A stretch of DNA of 64,000 nt, from positions 15,248,875-15,312,874 of the forward strand of contig OZ234495.1 of the NCBI GenBank assembly GCA_965153455.1, in the 5' to 3' direction. The stretch is from Sphagnum compactum. Lineage: Eukaryota > Bryophyta > Sphagnopsida > Sphagnales. The position numbers and the translations under genes were made by a program. The notes under the pieces were generated by a model that saw only the letters and a program-made list of their open reading frames with translations, had not been told where the DNA came from and searched no databases. Of the stretch, positions 23,601 to 35,033 are shown piece after piece (positions within the stretch are counted from its first letter, which is position 1; each line of letters starts with the position of its first letter).

Positions 23601-25603
23601 GGGTAATTCCAGATGCTTACATGTATGTTACAGTTCATAAAAAGGTACTTCTATTGTGAACTGAGTACTGGAATGGAGTGTGTGTGTGTGTGTGCTTTCC
23701 AGCACAAATGACCTCCTAAGCTGGGTTGAATGTCCATGAAGGCACCCACAATCATCCTCAAAAACCCAACTTTGGTTACCCTAACTTGGTGTATGACCAA
23801 CCCCAAAATTTGAATTTCACTTGACAAACTGAACAAACCTTTCACTTTTGGTGGCAGCACTTCTGCAGGTGCAATCACTCCCATTATCTTCTCCATCAAA
23901 ACCTGTTCACAGGGACCAAAAGACACTCACAACGTGTGAAGGAATTCTTATGCCCTTGACCTTGCAATCTATGTATGCATCCCCTAGTAAGACTGAATGC
24001 CGCACATACACCACATGCTTGAAAGATATGCTGAGCCAGTGAAGAGGCTCCAAACCACAGATTCAGCTGCACTCGTACTAGTAGGATAGATAGCAATACA
24101 AGAGAGCAGAGAACAAATCACATTTCCCATCAAGCTGCAATGTTGACCTCCTGTATAGCATATCACATCAACTTAAGGGAGTGCACATGTGCACTCCACT
24201 TCATTGTCAAAAGATGGTCTAAAGTCAAGGACCTGTTCCAGACATGTAGTTCAGTCCTGAAACTTGGAGGAACACGAATCTTATGTCTTCATTTGCTAAC
24301 CAGGGATGTATGTAACAGCAAAGAATCCAACTTATGCTATATTTTTACACCACTTCTCCAGCTTCCTGTCTGTAAATGGCTCACTCTTTGTGAAAGGATG
24401 TGCTGCAAATTAGCCACCAGAGGCTTAGCCAAAGTGTGTGTATGCCAATGCAGAAACCAGTATACAGCTGCTGCTTTTATAGGCTCATCATGGACTAAAG
24501 TTCCAATTCTGTATTCTGGATTTATTGACAGGGAACAAAAAGCAGAGGAAGTGTGGACAATGAACTGAGGAGCTAGCAAACTTTGGCATTGTCATGCAAA
24601 ACCCACCTCCATGTCATTGACAGCCCTCACAGCCTTGGGAGGTGAAGTTCCAAGACTAGGCTGCTGCTCTGACTTTTGTAGCACAACACAGGAAAGCCTA
24701 GTGAGTTACATAACACTAAAATCAACAGACAATAGCACTTCCCCTGCTTCCCTCGATAATTACACACATGGCTGATGTCCAGAAACCCATGTGTCATCTG
24801 TTTTCAGAAAGACTGTGCTATACACGTTGGGTGTTGCCATTGGTGAGCTAAGATTACAAACGATCAACAAACCCAAAATTGAGGAAAAGCACTATGTGAC
24901 ACAAGTCAGCTGAGGTTGTCCCTTAGCCACTCAAGCTACAACATTCTTCCAACTTCCAGTTTATGGTAGAAACTTTTGATGATTGTTCACCTAATCTAAA
25001 AAAGTCAATTGGTAGAGTTATACATGTGTTTCCACTTAGTTACAAGACCTGATGCACGTAGAGATACATGCTGACGCTTGCTTCCATTTTGCTGATTTGA
25101 AAACTTTATTGGTTGCATGAACAGCTGCTTCATGAACTCCTTGATAATAGGGTTTGAGTTTCAACAGGTCTCAGAATCCTTGATTTCACTCCAGCAAGTG
25201 TGCCAGAGAACTCTTGGAAAAAAAATACAAGTCTCTGAATGTGCATAAGCTTTCTTTTTTATTTCTTGGCTGAAGGATGTGCACAATCATGACATTTCTG
25301 TGCTTGTCTCTGTTTTCAAAAGCTCAAATTCAGCACAGTAGTGCTGTTGTTTTATGCTAGGCGTACTAGAGATTCTTCCTTCAAAAAACTCCACCGCAGA
25401 AGAACAAGAACAAGAACAAGAACAAGGCCTTTTTTTTATCAGGGGAGGTCTGTTATTCAAAGACAAAGTGCAAAGCAGCTCCCTCAAAAATGGGGGGACA
25501 GTGGCCTAACCTGCTTCTTCCCCTGTTTGGGAAGACCAAGACGGCTAAGTACATCTTTCAGCTCCTTGATACGTAAAGACACCAACTGATTCTGCACACC
25601 CAT
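17675..25603 (-). CDS. SIZ1: SIZ1-type SUMO E3 ligase (SAP-PHD-PINIT-SP-RING)
   Basis: A PIAS/Siz SUMO ligase, nuclear by family. Exons, minus strand: 25603-25511, 23902-23839, 23404-23338, 23148-22908, 22322-22189, 21578-21491, 21254-21179, 20918-20845, 20688-20581, 20328-20155, 20019-19915, 19612-19532 and 19392-17908. All are GT-AG with consistent phase (930 codons). A last exon ends at 17675. The SAP domain spans exons 1-2 ([20 protein letters not shown]). The PHD finger spans exons 4-5 ([15 protein letters not shown], then GVWQHLSC...FYCDLCR). The PINIT region is in exons 6-9 ([17 protein letters not shown]). The SP-RING is in exons 10-12 (CLHIGCFDL...[11 protein letters not shown]). A SUMO-interaction motif VVVLSDSD lies near residues 618-625. 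The C-terminal half is long and low in complexity. Two oddities: the usual FWV linker after the PHD finger is missing, and the last acceptor is uncertain (17806 fits the phase). Confidence 0.93.
22534..22750. repeat. Intronic dispersed repeat, copy in SIZ1 intron 4
   Basis: CAGACTATCACCTTCATCAT, CCCACTGACTTCATCAA, AATCTGCATTCC, TTGCATTTC and CAGTCATGATGCTG occur in the same order as at 63,304-63,460, which lies inside an intron of the RNase H-like gene. Both host genes are on the minus strand and both copies have the same orientation. No coding potential or terminal repeat is evident. Probably a short transposon relic. Confidence 0.7.
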
Positions 25604-27310
25604 CTCCTCAACTATCGCCTCTTAGAGCAATTTTTTACACTTTTCATCTGTCAATTTCCAGGTTATAACATTGCTGTGAAAAGAAGCAGCTGCCAACTGT
25701 TGATGTGCAGCAACATCCCACAAGCTGCAGCAATTTATGTGGGGGACAACATACTCATGCTCTAGATGATACATCTCAAAGGGAGTAGTTTCTTTTCTTT
25801 TTGAAAAGGATACTCCATCTCAACAGAATGTGACCCCCCCCCCCCCCCAAAATGCTTTCTTTGCAGAAATTCCCTGAAAAACCATTTTGCACTTTGCATT
25901 TCAACAAAGTGGCTCTGAACATGAAGAAGAAGAAGTCCCTGGAGCTCTCTCTCTCTCTCTCTCTCTACCTACAGTGTGGGTAGAAAAGGAAATTTACCTG
26001 GCACCGAATAGCCAGATCATCCATTGCAAAAAAGGGGCACAACAACTTCAACAACGCCTGCTGCTTCTCTGTTCTAAAGACTTTCGCGTCCTCGCACATC
26101 CCCCCGCCGCGGCCGCCCTAAATCCCCATTTTCTTTGCAAAGTGAAGTCTACACTAATTCCGGTAAAATCACAATTGGGGCGCGCCCTTCTCCCCCCCAC
26201 ACACACACACCCACCAAAGAAAGAGCTCTGACGAGCGAGCGGCACTTTAGGGTGTGGGTTGTTGACAAGCAAATGGCAGCTTTTCCCCACTAACAATACA
26301 CCTTAGATCTTCCTTTCTTCTGAAGAAAGAGTAATGAACATACACTCCCATCTCAAACTCAACTCCGAAGCACATAGTTTCCAGAGCTATTCTGCAAATC
26401 GGAGAAAAAGCTAGCAGAAAGGGATTCAAAGTGTTAACAAAGCAACACAGCCATACCCATCTATCACCACCATCGCCGTCGTCATCATTATCATGTCCTC
26501 TCAAGCACACAGCAAATGTCTGTGCACAGCAAGCAAACAGAAGACAACAAGAATTTTGTTTGAGAACAACCTGGTACCAAAACCCATAGCTCCTCCTCCT
26601 CTTCCTCTTCCTCCTCTTCCTCCTCCACCTCCGTTTCACAAGAGACGGAGACTGAACGAGGCATGAAGTGAAGCAAATTCAGCAACAGCACACATGGGTG
26701 TGGTGTAAAACCTTTGCAAGGCAGCAGGGGATGTGGAGAGATCAAGCGATCTTCCTTCCTCCTCTACTACCTCGTGCTCACAGACACACAGACAAGAAGC
26801 AGCAAAGCAGGGAAAAAAAATCCCCAAGGGGGTAGTGTGTTATGAGAAAACAAAGCACAAAAAGAAAAGAAACGGGGATTTGAACATAATCACACAAATG
26901 TCAACCAGTTATGTCAACCAGTTAGAAGACTACAATCCACACCCACCAGTGCAACCCTCTCTCCTTCCTTCCCTCCCTCCCTCCCTCCACTCTTCTTCTC
27001 CCACAGCAAACCCAAACCCAAAAAACAAGCAACAGTAGATTATCCCCCCTCCCCTGTGTGATGCTCGGAAAAGAGAAATTGGCCCGTCACTTCCAGACCC
27101 TCACAGCCATCCACAACATCACAAGAACAGAAGCGAATTCCGTGCAAGAGGACCAAGGCCAGAACAACTCGCTTGCTCGCTCGCTCGCTCTTGCGCAACA
27201 GCATCCGCGAAACACGCACGCACGCACGCACAGTCGGAGACGCGCACAGAGACGAACGCGAGAGACGGTAACTGGGAGAGCCGGTCGTCGAGGGTTAGGG
27301 TTACCGGATT
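25604..27310 (-). promoter_or_regulatory. SIZ1 leader and promoter region
   Basis: This is upstream of the SIZ1 start codon. An in-frame TAA lies 21 bases before the ATG, so the start at 25,603 is supported unless a 5' intron ends in between. The region is rich in simple repeats: a C-run (~25,832), (CT)n (~25,946-25,967), (GAG) codon-like runs (~26,588-26,632), (CCCT)n (~26,970-26,988) and GCAC repeats (~27,214-27,231). GGGTTAGGGTTA (27,292-27,303) is a telo-box-like motif close to the probable transcription start. Two GC-rich blocks (26,080-26,230 and 27,120-27,330) fit a promoter and 5' UTR. No TATA box can be assigned with confidence. Confidence 0.5.
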
Positions 27311-27534
27311 CTGCCGGTTAGCATTCTGGGCAAACGTAACCGTGCAAATGAGAGGGGAATTTTGTTGGGGACAGGGGCAGGGGGGGGCGTGTTCCCGTAT
27401 CAACGGCTGGGCGGATGCAATCCGTAATGGGTTCGGATGGACGGCTTCGATGATGCGTCGTTAACATGGTTTTGGGATTTCCTCTTTGTTATTTGTTTAT
27501 TACTCTCGATAGTATTGTATTTTTATTTTAGGAA

Positions 27535-27690
27535 TTTTTGTTTGTAGCCAAAGTGGTTGTCATCCATAGGAAGAAGATGTAGAAAAAGTGGCAATCATCC
27601 CTAACAAAGATTTAGCCAAATTTGGCTATAAACCAAATATGAAATAAAAATCTTTAATCATCCTTTTATATTTTGGCTACACATTGGAAA
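27535..27690 (+). repeat. Dispersed family Y copy
   Basis: Contains TTTGTAGCCAAAGTGG, CATCCATAGGAAGA, the palindromic core TAGCCAAATTTGGCTA (27,613-27,628) and the downstream TTTTGGCTACACA phrase. It marks the border between the SIZ1 promoter and the gene-poor region. Confidence 0.65.
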
Positions 27691-28079
27691 CCAAGCGTAG
27701 AAATATTTCAATTTTACCTTTCTTTTCTTTTCTTTTTCAGTTCCTCTCATTTCTAGCAATTGAAAACCTTCAAAATCACTTAATTTTGGTGAAATGACAT
27801 TTTATGGGATGGAACAAGGTTTTATGATTTTGATGTTCAATAATCCAACCCATTTCTTTTTTTCTTTTTTTATAGCTATTTCAATAGGGGAGTGTCAAAA
27901 TGGGTGTAATTGTCATACATAATTTTGGTTTTGTCATTGTGTTTATTTTTTAATTCTTTTCACCACACATATGCAAAACTTTGATGTGTTTTTCTTTTGG
28001 TCAAGTTTGTATGATTGTGCTTATTGTTTGTTGCTTTGATCAATGAGAATAGATTTTATAAGCAAAGTTGTTCAAAAGA

Positions 28080-28560
28080 ATAAAAAGATTGATATTTGTG
28101 ACAATTGGTTATGGAGTTTTATCACAAAGTTGATGACAATGGAGTCAATTTTGAAACATGCAATGTATTGTAAAGTGATTTCAAGGTTTCATTGTGTGTG
28201 CTTCATGAAGAAGCAGATCTAAATTGAGTGTGCACAAAACTTGAATGAGTTAAGCACAAAGTTAGTCTAATTGAAAATCTAGTTAGTGAAGATGCAAATG
28301 TTTGGTAGATGAAAGTTGTAACACTTGTCGACAAATCTAAATATTTACCAATCATCAAAATTCATGAATTTGACGTTTTTTTCATTTTGGATGAAGGTGG
28401 ATTTGATTCTATTGACGATCATTTTCCTCAAGTTAGTTATGAGATGTTTATAACTTTATGCCAAGTACTTGTCGTTTGCACAAGACTACATAGTTCAAAA
28501 AGGGTATTGCTTGATATAATTGAGTTTATGGCATTACTTCCTTGAAAAGACATTTGAAAA
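28080..28560 (+). pseudogene. Unidentified coding relic, probably transposon-derived
   Basis: A 78-codon open frame at 28,309-28,545 (beginning MKVVTLVDKSKYLPIIKIHE) is preceded by protein-like sequence broken by stops. Its composition looks more like coding sequence than the surrounding AT-rich DNA. I do not recognise a family. Its position before hAT-like remnants suggests a transposon origin, but that is inference. Confidence 0.3.
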
Positions 28561-30750
28561 ATGAGCATTTTTTTGACCTATAAGGATATGAAATAAGCTC
28601 AAAAGGCACAAATCCAATAAATGTCAATGTGATTCAGTAAATAATCATCAAGTATTTTTGTTTTCAACACCACTTTAAAATAAATAACTCAAATTAGGTA
28701 CAATTTGTAGAGGACTTGATTCTTTTGATTTTTAAAACTTCCATGACTTGTTCATGGTTGGAAGAAATTTGAAAGTTATTGGCTTTGAGGTTTAATTTTG
28801 CGTTCTGGTTCAAGTTGGGTTTTTATTTGAAGGTTTTAATCAACGAACACACTAGTAATCTACGCCAATGAATGTCATTAAAATACATTAGGATTTTAAA
28901 ACTTAATGGCAAAACTAAGATATTTCATTTTAGTTAACTCGTGATCATGGATGAAATTCATCCATGAACATTCAATTTTCATCCACAATGATTAAAATCC
29001 ATCCATCATTGTCCATAGTTCATCCAATTGATGAATCATTCACCATGGTTCATTTTTCGTCCATATTTAATTAGTATGATGTTCAAAAACATTCCTTATT
29101 TATGGCGAGCAATGTGGAAGCTACTCACAATTTTTTTTAAAAATTGAATTAGGTCCTTAAATACAAATACATATGGTAGTTATCATTCATTAACCTAAAT
29201 TTGTTTCAACATTGGTTATATATATGACCTTATGCCATGGCCTTTCTCTCAACCATTCCATATTATGGATAAATTTGAATGGAATATTTTCTTGCATATT
29301 TTATGGCCTTGTTTTAAATCTATTGAATGGTTAAACTTAAGTTTAGGTTCATTTTTGTTTTGATGCATTTTAGTTATGCATTTTGCAAACTTTTTTGAAT
29401 GTGATAATTTTCATGCCCATGACATCCCCAACATCCTTGTGAAGACCTTTGCAAAATGTTTTGCCAACCTTTGCAAAATGCTAAAACTTGAACATTACAT
29501 TTTGTGAATAAATAAAATTAATTTGGGGCAAAATCCTTCAATTGCTTAGAAAGTAAAAGGTGACTTGGACTAAATCTTGTCATGTGTTATTGTATGGTGA
29601 TTCAAAAAACTCGCCTGCAAACAATAGATCGCAAGAATCCAAGTCTATAACACAAAAAAACATGAAATTACACAAGATGCGTAAATGGAAAACTATGAAA
29701 ACACAAAAAAAACTACTAAGCAAAAAAACACAAAATCTTAAAATCTCAGATCACCAAAAGTGATTTGACATCACACAACAAAATATTATATCCCAAACAC
29801 GAAAAATTCAAACATGTTCACACTAGAATTGGTTCATAGTTAAACTAACTACGAAACTAAATCCTAACTAATTAGGATTAGGCTTAATTAATCTAGACTT
29901 AAACATGCAATTAAATAATAACTCCTAACAATCTAGGAAAACCAATTAGTTTAATAAGACTTCTAATGATGGTCTTTTTTTGTATGGACTTAGAAGTAGA
30001 ATTTTCTTTTGGCGAATTTTCACACCACAACGAAAAAAAAGGGCATGTGAAAGGCCCTAAAGGAAAACAATTTCAAAGTTTCAAAAAAATTGCTTAAAAT
30101 CAACAGTTATGAATGGCCAATTCACCATCCAGCAAATAGATGGTTAATAACTTGCACCACCTACATCAAACTAGCTCCATCATAGGATGCCATATCGTGA
30201 TAGCCTATCACACTCAATCGCATTTGAACAAGCTATAGGTGAGCTACATCGCCACCAAAAATGAGAACTTTGATTTCCAAATCACCAACAACAAGGACAC
30301 ACCTTTTTGTGTCTTAGATGCATTAATATGATGAAATTAATTGAGGGGGCGAATTAATGTAATACTTTCACAATTCTTTTAATTCAACAAGCAAGAATGT
30401 GAACTCATGAATTTCAAACAAAAGTTGCATTTTGAAGTTGCATTTAAAGTTTTTTCAAATTTGAAAGTACATCCATATTCTTCTATGCTTCACATTTGTG
30501 GTGTGATCACAATTCAAATATGTTACACAATTGTGGTTTAATCTAAACAGGTCATGTTCCAATGTATCATAATGTGTAGGATCTTATCAACATCGAATCA
30601 ACTTGTGAAACATATGGAAGTTTGAAGGCGTTGCAACACAAGAGTTGGAAGGGGTTCCAACAAAGCTTTGATGGTAAACAAACGATAGTTTGCAACTTGT
30701 AGGTACTATAGAAATTGTCCTAGATCCTGGTCCATTTGCAAATTAGCATT
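28561..30750. other. AT-rich intergenic DNA, no gene seen
   Basis: No supported gene. At 28,940-29,070 there is a cluster of GATGAA / TTCATC words giving local palindromes. A similar GATGAATTTCATCC-type cluster is present at about 43,570-43,690. This may be a minor dispersed repeat. Confidence 0.5.
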
Positions 30751-30756
30751 TTGTTG

Positions 30757-31775
30757 GGGGGGGTATTGATTGATTAGGAATCAGACCAAGGAATCATGCA
30801 TCGCACACTGTGGAATGGACTACTTGAATCAAGATTGTGTATGAGGTACATACCACGTGACGCACTCCTTGGTCCCGGGGTGAACCCACTTGAGGGTTCA
30901 CCAATGTGAAGTTGCGGAAAGTTGGGACCGAAGGGCACGCTCCCGACTTCCAACTCTAGAAAGGGGTAGAGGGTCGAGTTGGAAGCCCCGGGATTAGACT
31001 AGGAAGATGGACTAGTAGATCAAGCACGAATCTGCATACAAAACCAACCACAAATGGGTTAGTTCACATTCGGGAACACCCTTGGGTGTTGGGACAAGCC
31101 ACGGGCACTTTGGACTACTTGACTCACCACGGCCCGGACTCAGGGGAAGCCACCACCTTCCCCCTTATAGTTATCTCTGCAGCTCGCCGTGGAGGCTACA
31201 TCCAAATGGCACATTTTGTTGGGACTCCCGAAATGGAGTCCCGAAATTGTCCCGGCTGGACTCCCGGAACTTTGAACGGCCATAACTCCCGACTGTAGAG
31301 TTCGATCGTGACGAGGTCTAAATCAAAGTTGTAGCCCTTGTCGAGATCTTTCCAACGCCATGTCGCACTCTCAAATCGGATGTCGGGAAGAGGTCGATTC
31401 CCGACTTTTAGTGGTCGGGAGTCAAATTGCCAATTTGACTCCCGGCCCTTCTTTTGCCCATAACTTGGGCTGCAAAAGCCCAAATGACCAATGCGAGGCC
31501 ATTTTCGATATCTACGTTTCAAGACCTTTCCAATGACACCAAGAACACCCCAATGCGAGGTGTTTTGGGCCTTGCTGTCGAGCTCTGAACATTCGGGGAG
31601 TCCCGGAGGACTCCAAACCTCCAACTTTTCCAAGTGTTGGGCTTCACCCCCACACTTGGACAAAGTGGGGTTGCGACAGGGGGGGTATTGATTGATTAGG
31701 AATCAGACCAAGGAATCATGCATCGCACACTGTGGAATGGACTACTTGAATCAAGATTGTGTATGAGGTACATAA
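30757..31775. mobile_element. Short element with identical 96-bp terminal direct repeats (TRIM-like)
   Basis: A G-run followed by an 89-base block (starting TATTGATTGATTAGGAATCA, ending GTATGAGGTACATA) occurs twice without a mismatch, at about 30,757-30,852 and 31,680-31,775. The sequence between (about 820 bases) is much richer in G+C than the flanks and has many GGGAGTC / GACTCCC words. Direct terminal repeats around a small non-coding interior suggest a miniature LTR retroelement (TRIM). Against this, the repeats do not begin TG and end CA at obvious points, and neither a clear tRNA primer site nor a target duplication is seen. No gene is present. Confidence 0.55.
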
Positions 31776-32169
31776 GTTCAAGCTTGCATGCTTTCAAGTT
31801 TTTTCATTTTGAGTTTATAAATCAACTATGCATGTTTTCTAAACTTTGTATCTGTGAAGGAGCTATGAATGTTTAATTGCAAGTCAATATTTTTTTGTGT
31901 GTGTACTTGTTTATTTTTCATCTACATCTTGTGCCTTTCAATAGCTTATACCCTTTAGTTATACAAGTTAGCTTTGGCGCCTTCAAAACTATCATCGGGC
32001 TTCAAATTTTGTTTCCACACCCCCCTCCCCATTGCCTACTATCAATTTGAACCATGTCGATGTTGAAACACTTGATGCATCACCCAATAGTGATCCTCCA
32101 GAAACTTTGTCAGAGGATAAACATAAGGCTTCTAACATTGTTGTCCTCAAAATTGATTCTACGGGCCCT

Positions 32170-34320
32170 GTAGAACAAGGTGAATGTAGCGAACCAAAGA
32201 AGAAAAAATGAAAGTTGGAGTGGGAGGTCAATCGCATGTTTTAGGAGCATTGGGTTGTAAGGTTTTGTTGTTTAGAACCTGTATGTGGGGTGGACAGGAA
32301 AATGAAGATGGTCAAGTGTAAAGTTTGTTCTGTCTACTACAACAAGGCCAACCCGTGATGGATTTTGAAGGTATGAAATCACTTTTCCAATTCCTTAAAA
32401 TTAAAAACTACCCTTGTAAGCATTAGTTTAATACAACCAGTTAAAACATTGTGGAGGCTATGCATGATGTTGTTTTATGTGTTATTAAGGTTGCCTTGTA
32501 GAAGTCAACTTTCATTTTTGTGAATTGTGATGAGGTTACAACTATTAGCAACCAAAGCTAGTTATCTGTGCATGTTTACAAAATTGATGAATGGAGATCA
32601 ATTCCCATTTTGCTCAATCTACAAAGGGTTATAGAAAGAACAATTGCTGATAATTTCACATTACTCATTGTTTAGAGTTTAATAGACTATAGAAGATTGA
32701 GCGAAATTAACATCGCTAACAAACTAGTTTGCTTTGAAGCAGACGGAGTTACCGTCTTTCACGGTGTGAAAAATGGGGTGATGACCCAACTAATGCAAAA
32801 ATACGTTCCATTTGTGAGTTGTGTCCATTGTATGACACATCACACCAATCTTGTTGTTCAAACGTTCAATAGTTTAAGTTTGGTGTTGAAGATTGAATTT
32901 CTACTTGCACCCATGTACAACTATTTTTGCCACAACCTTAAACACCATCTCGAGACTATGAAGCTTGCTAAATTGTTGTAGTCAAAAGGCAACAAAATTT
33001 TGAAGAACATTAAGATGCGTTAGATATCCATGTTTTTGCTTTCCAAGTGTGTTTTGAATGAGTATAAACTACTAATTGTCAAGATGGTTGAAAATAGTTC
33101 AACCATCAACATTACGAGAACAAACTGCGAACTATTTCGTGATGTGGAAATGTTTTAGGGATTGCAAATGTGTTGCCCTTATTGGAGGTGGTGTAGTGTT
33201 TAACCAAATTTGCTTAGGGCCGCCAAATGTTTAATTGTGACTTCATATATAATGTGAAGCTTTGTGACTCAAAATTTCACACTATGTATTGTGATCTTAA
33301 GATGACGTTCTCACCTCCACACTTCTATTTTCCTTGATCTTATCATGCATAATTTTGATTCCTTATGTTTGACTGGTGGACAATGTTAACAAATAGGAGA
33401 TCTACTCAAGTGCAAACATAAATCTTTATTGAAAGGAAACTAAAACACGATCCTCACAACTGGAACATAACATCAAGAACTCCTCAAGGTTCTTGTCACA
33501 TGAAATACACAAACTTGTGCAATGAAAAAAAAAGAACCAAACCATCAACACCAAGGTATTTAACTAAAAGACCAAACCACAAATAACCAAACTAATATAG
33601 TAAAGAAAGTAATTCAACCTTGTGAAAGTAACCTTGTGAAAGTAACCTAGTTAATTTCGTATTCCAGTAACTAATGAAATCTAACTAGTTGAGCTTGAAT
33701 TTTCAACAGACAAAACATGTATCCCACATTGATTATGTTATTTTCTTCCTTGGAGGCAAAAAAATATGCTTCACATGATTGATGCAAAAACCGGGGTGAG
33801 AAGTATGGTTAATAAGGAGGCATGGGCTCAATCTATAGAAGCTATGAACATCAATGTTCTAAAGCTACTGCAGAGTTGATTATTGAATTGGAAAAGTGTT
33901 TTCCTGCTCAGGGATTGTTCAACACAACTAGGTAATCTACCCCTAGTATTGGTTTGCTCTAGAAGCCAAAATTAATTTTCTAGGCCAAATGGCCATTCTG
34001 CATGCCCTTTTCGGGTACAAAAATACAATAGGTGGTTCTAGTATGTTTGTTGGGCCTATCATAACTCCTATGATTCTTGATTAGTAATTATGTACCTTTT
34101 TCAAATTGACAATGTTGAAAAATGCCATGTCACCTCAAAATGATGTGAACCCAACCACATTGTTATGGGAGAGGATCGTACTAAGTGGGGTTTTAAACCA
34201 TAAACTTTTGAAGTGGTTTAAGATGGCCAAGCTTTGTAATGTTATAGTGTTGGGCAACGTGGAGGATGAATGTACCTTCTCCAACCTTGCATTCATGAAA
34301 ACAAAGCTCTAAATTGGTTG
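32170..34320 (+). pseudogene. hAT-superfamily transposase pseudogene (ZNF862/KIAA1586-like)
   Basis: Conceptual translation gives ordered fragments of a hAT-type transposase. There is a zinc-finger-like VKCKVCSVYYNKA near 32,310, and a region at 32,697-32,981 with LVCFEADGVTVFHGVKNGV and VHCMTHHTNLVVQTFNSL. A following segment contains ILKNIKMR and a tryptophan-poor decayed stretch. The C-terminal dimerisation-like motif GNVEDECTFSNLAFMKTKL is near 34,250-34,312. Stops and frame changes separate all parts, so it cannot make a transposase. No terminal inverted repeats or 8-bp target duplications were identified. The family assignment is from recalled motif order and would need a protein search. 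Confidence 0.6.
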
Positions 34321-34819
34321 ACTACACATTTGGACCTTGTTGTCTGCATGTATGCTCAGAAGTTTTATACCCTATAAACTTTCCCATTCTACACCACCAT
34401 TACTAATTGGAATGAAAACCGATGGTGTTATGGGGTGATGGTTTAAGTCCTATGTAGTTTGCCATCTAATGTGGGTTTGCTAGTGATTTTACAAGCTAAA
34501 GACAACATATGTACATGTAGCAAACATCACACAACATAAGGACTTTACTTACAACACTTGCATTTGTTTTGTTGATTTCATACTAGTTTTGTATTTGGCT
34601 ATGCAAGAAAAATATTAAGCCTTGGATGGCTAGATTTTGCAAATGGGAAACCTTGATCATAATGTTTGTTTTATGTGTTTCATCAAAATCCAAATCTGCC
34701 TTAAATCTCAAGTATGCGCCTAGTTTCTGGTATGAACAAGTGAAGCCTGGTTTTAACTTTTCTCTTAAAATATAAATTCTACTTCTATGCATGTATTTTA
34801 ATTGGGTTTGAATGCATGT

Positions 34820-34876
34820 AATGTAGGAGCTGCATTGGGTAGGATCCATCTTGGATCAAGGTTCGAATCGCCTTCT
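34820..34876 (+). mobile_element. Possible tRNA-derived sequence (B box)
   Basis: AAGGTTCGAATCGCCTT (34,858-34,874) contains a good Pol III B box with partly pairing flanks. It is preceded at ~30 bases by GAGCTGCATTGGGTAGG, a weak A box. A complete tRNA fold is not visible. It lies directly beside the CACTA-type MITE. Confidence 0.3.
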
Positions 34877-34879
34877 TAT

Positions 34880-35033
34880 CACTACAACAAAAAGTGTCCA
34901 TGTACGCCAAGTGATTTCATTGGATTTTGAGTGAATTCATTGGTTGTAGTGAACGGGGACTAATGAAGAAGTAATGAATTCACTGGTCTAGTGAATGGGG
35001 ACTAATGAATTGCACCCACATTTTGTAGTAGTG
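34880..35033. mobile_element. CACTA-type MITE, 154 bp
   Basis: The ends are CACTACAACAAAA on the left and, inverted, CACTACTACAAAA on the right (12 of 13 matching). These are standard CACTA-superfamily termini. The flanking triplets are TAT and TGT, an imperfect 3-bp target duplication. The interior has repeated GAATTCA / GGGGACTAATGAA words. It has no coding capacity. Confidence 0.65.

Noticed and set aside
30853-31679. 155-codon minus-strand frame in the GC-rich insert
   Set aside because: No known domain; the frame follows from GC-rich repeated GGGAGTC words, and the block is better explained as a non-coding retroelement interior.
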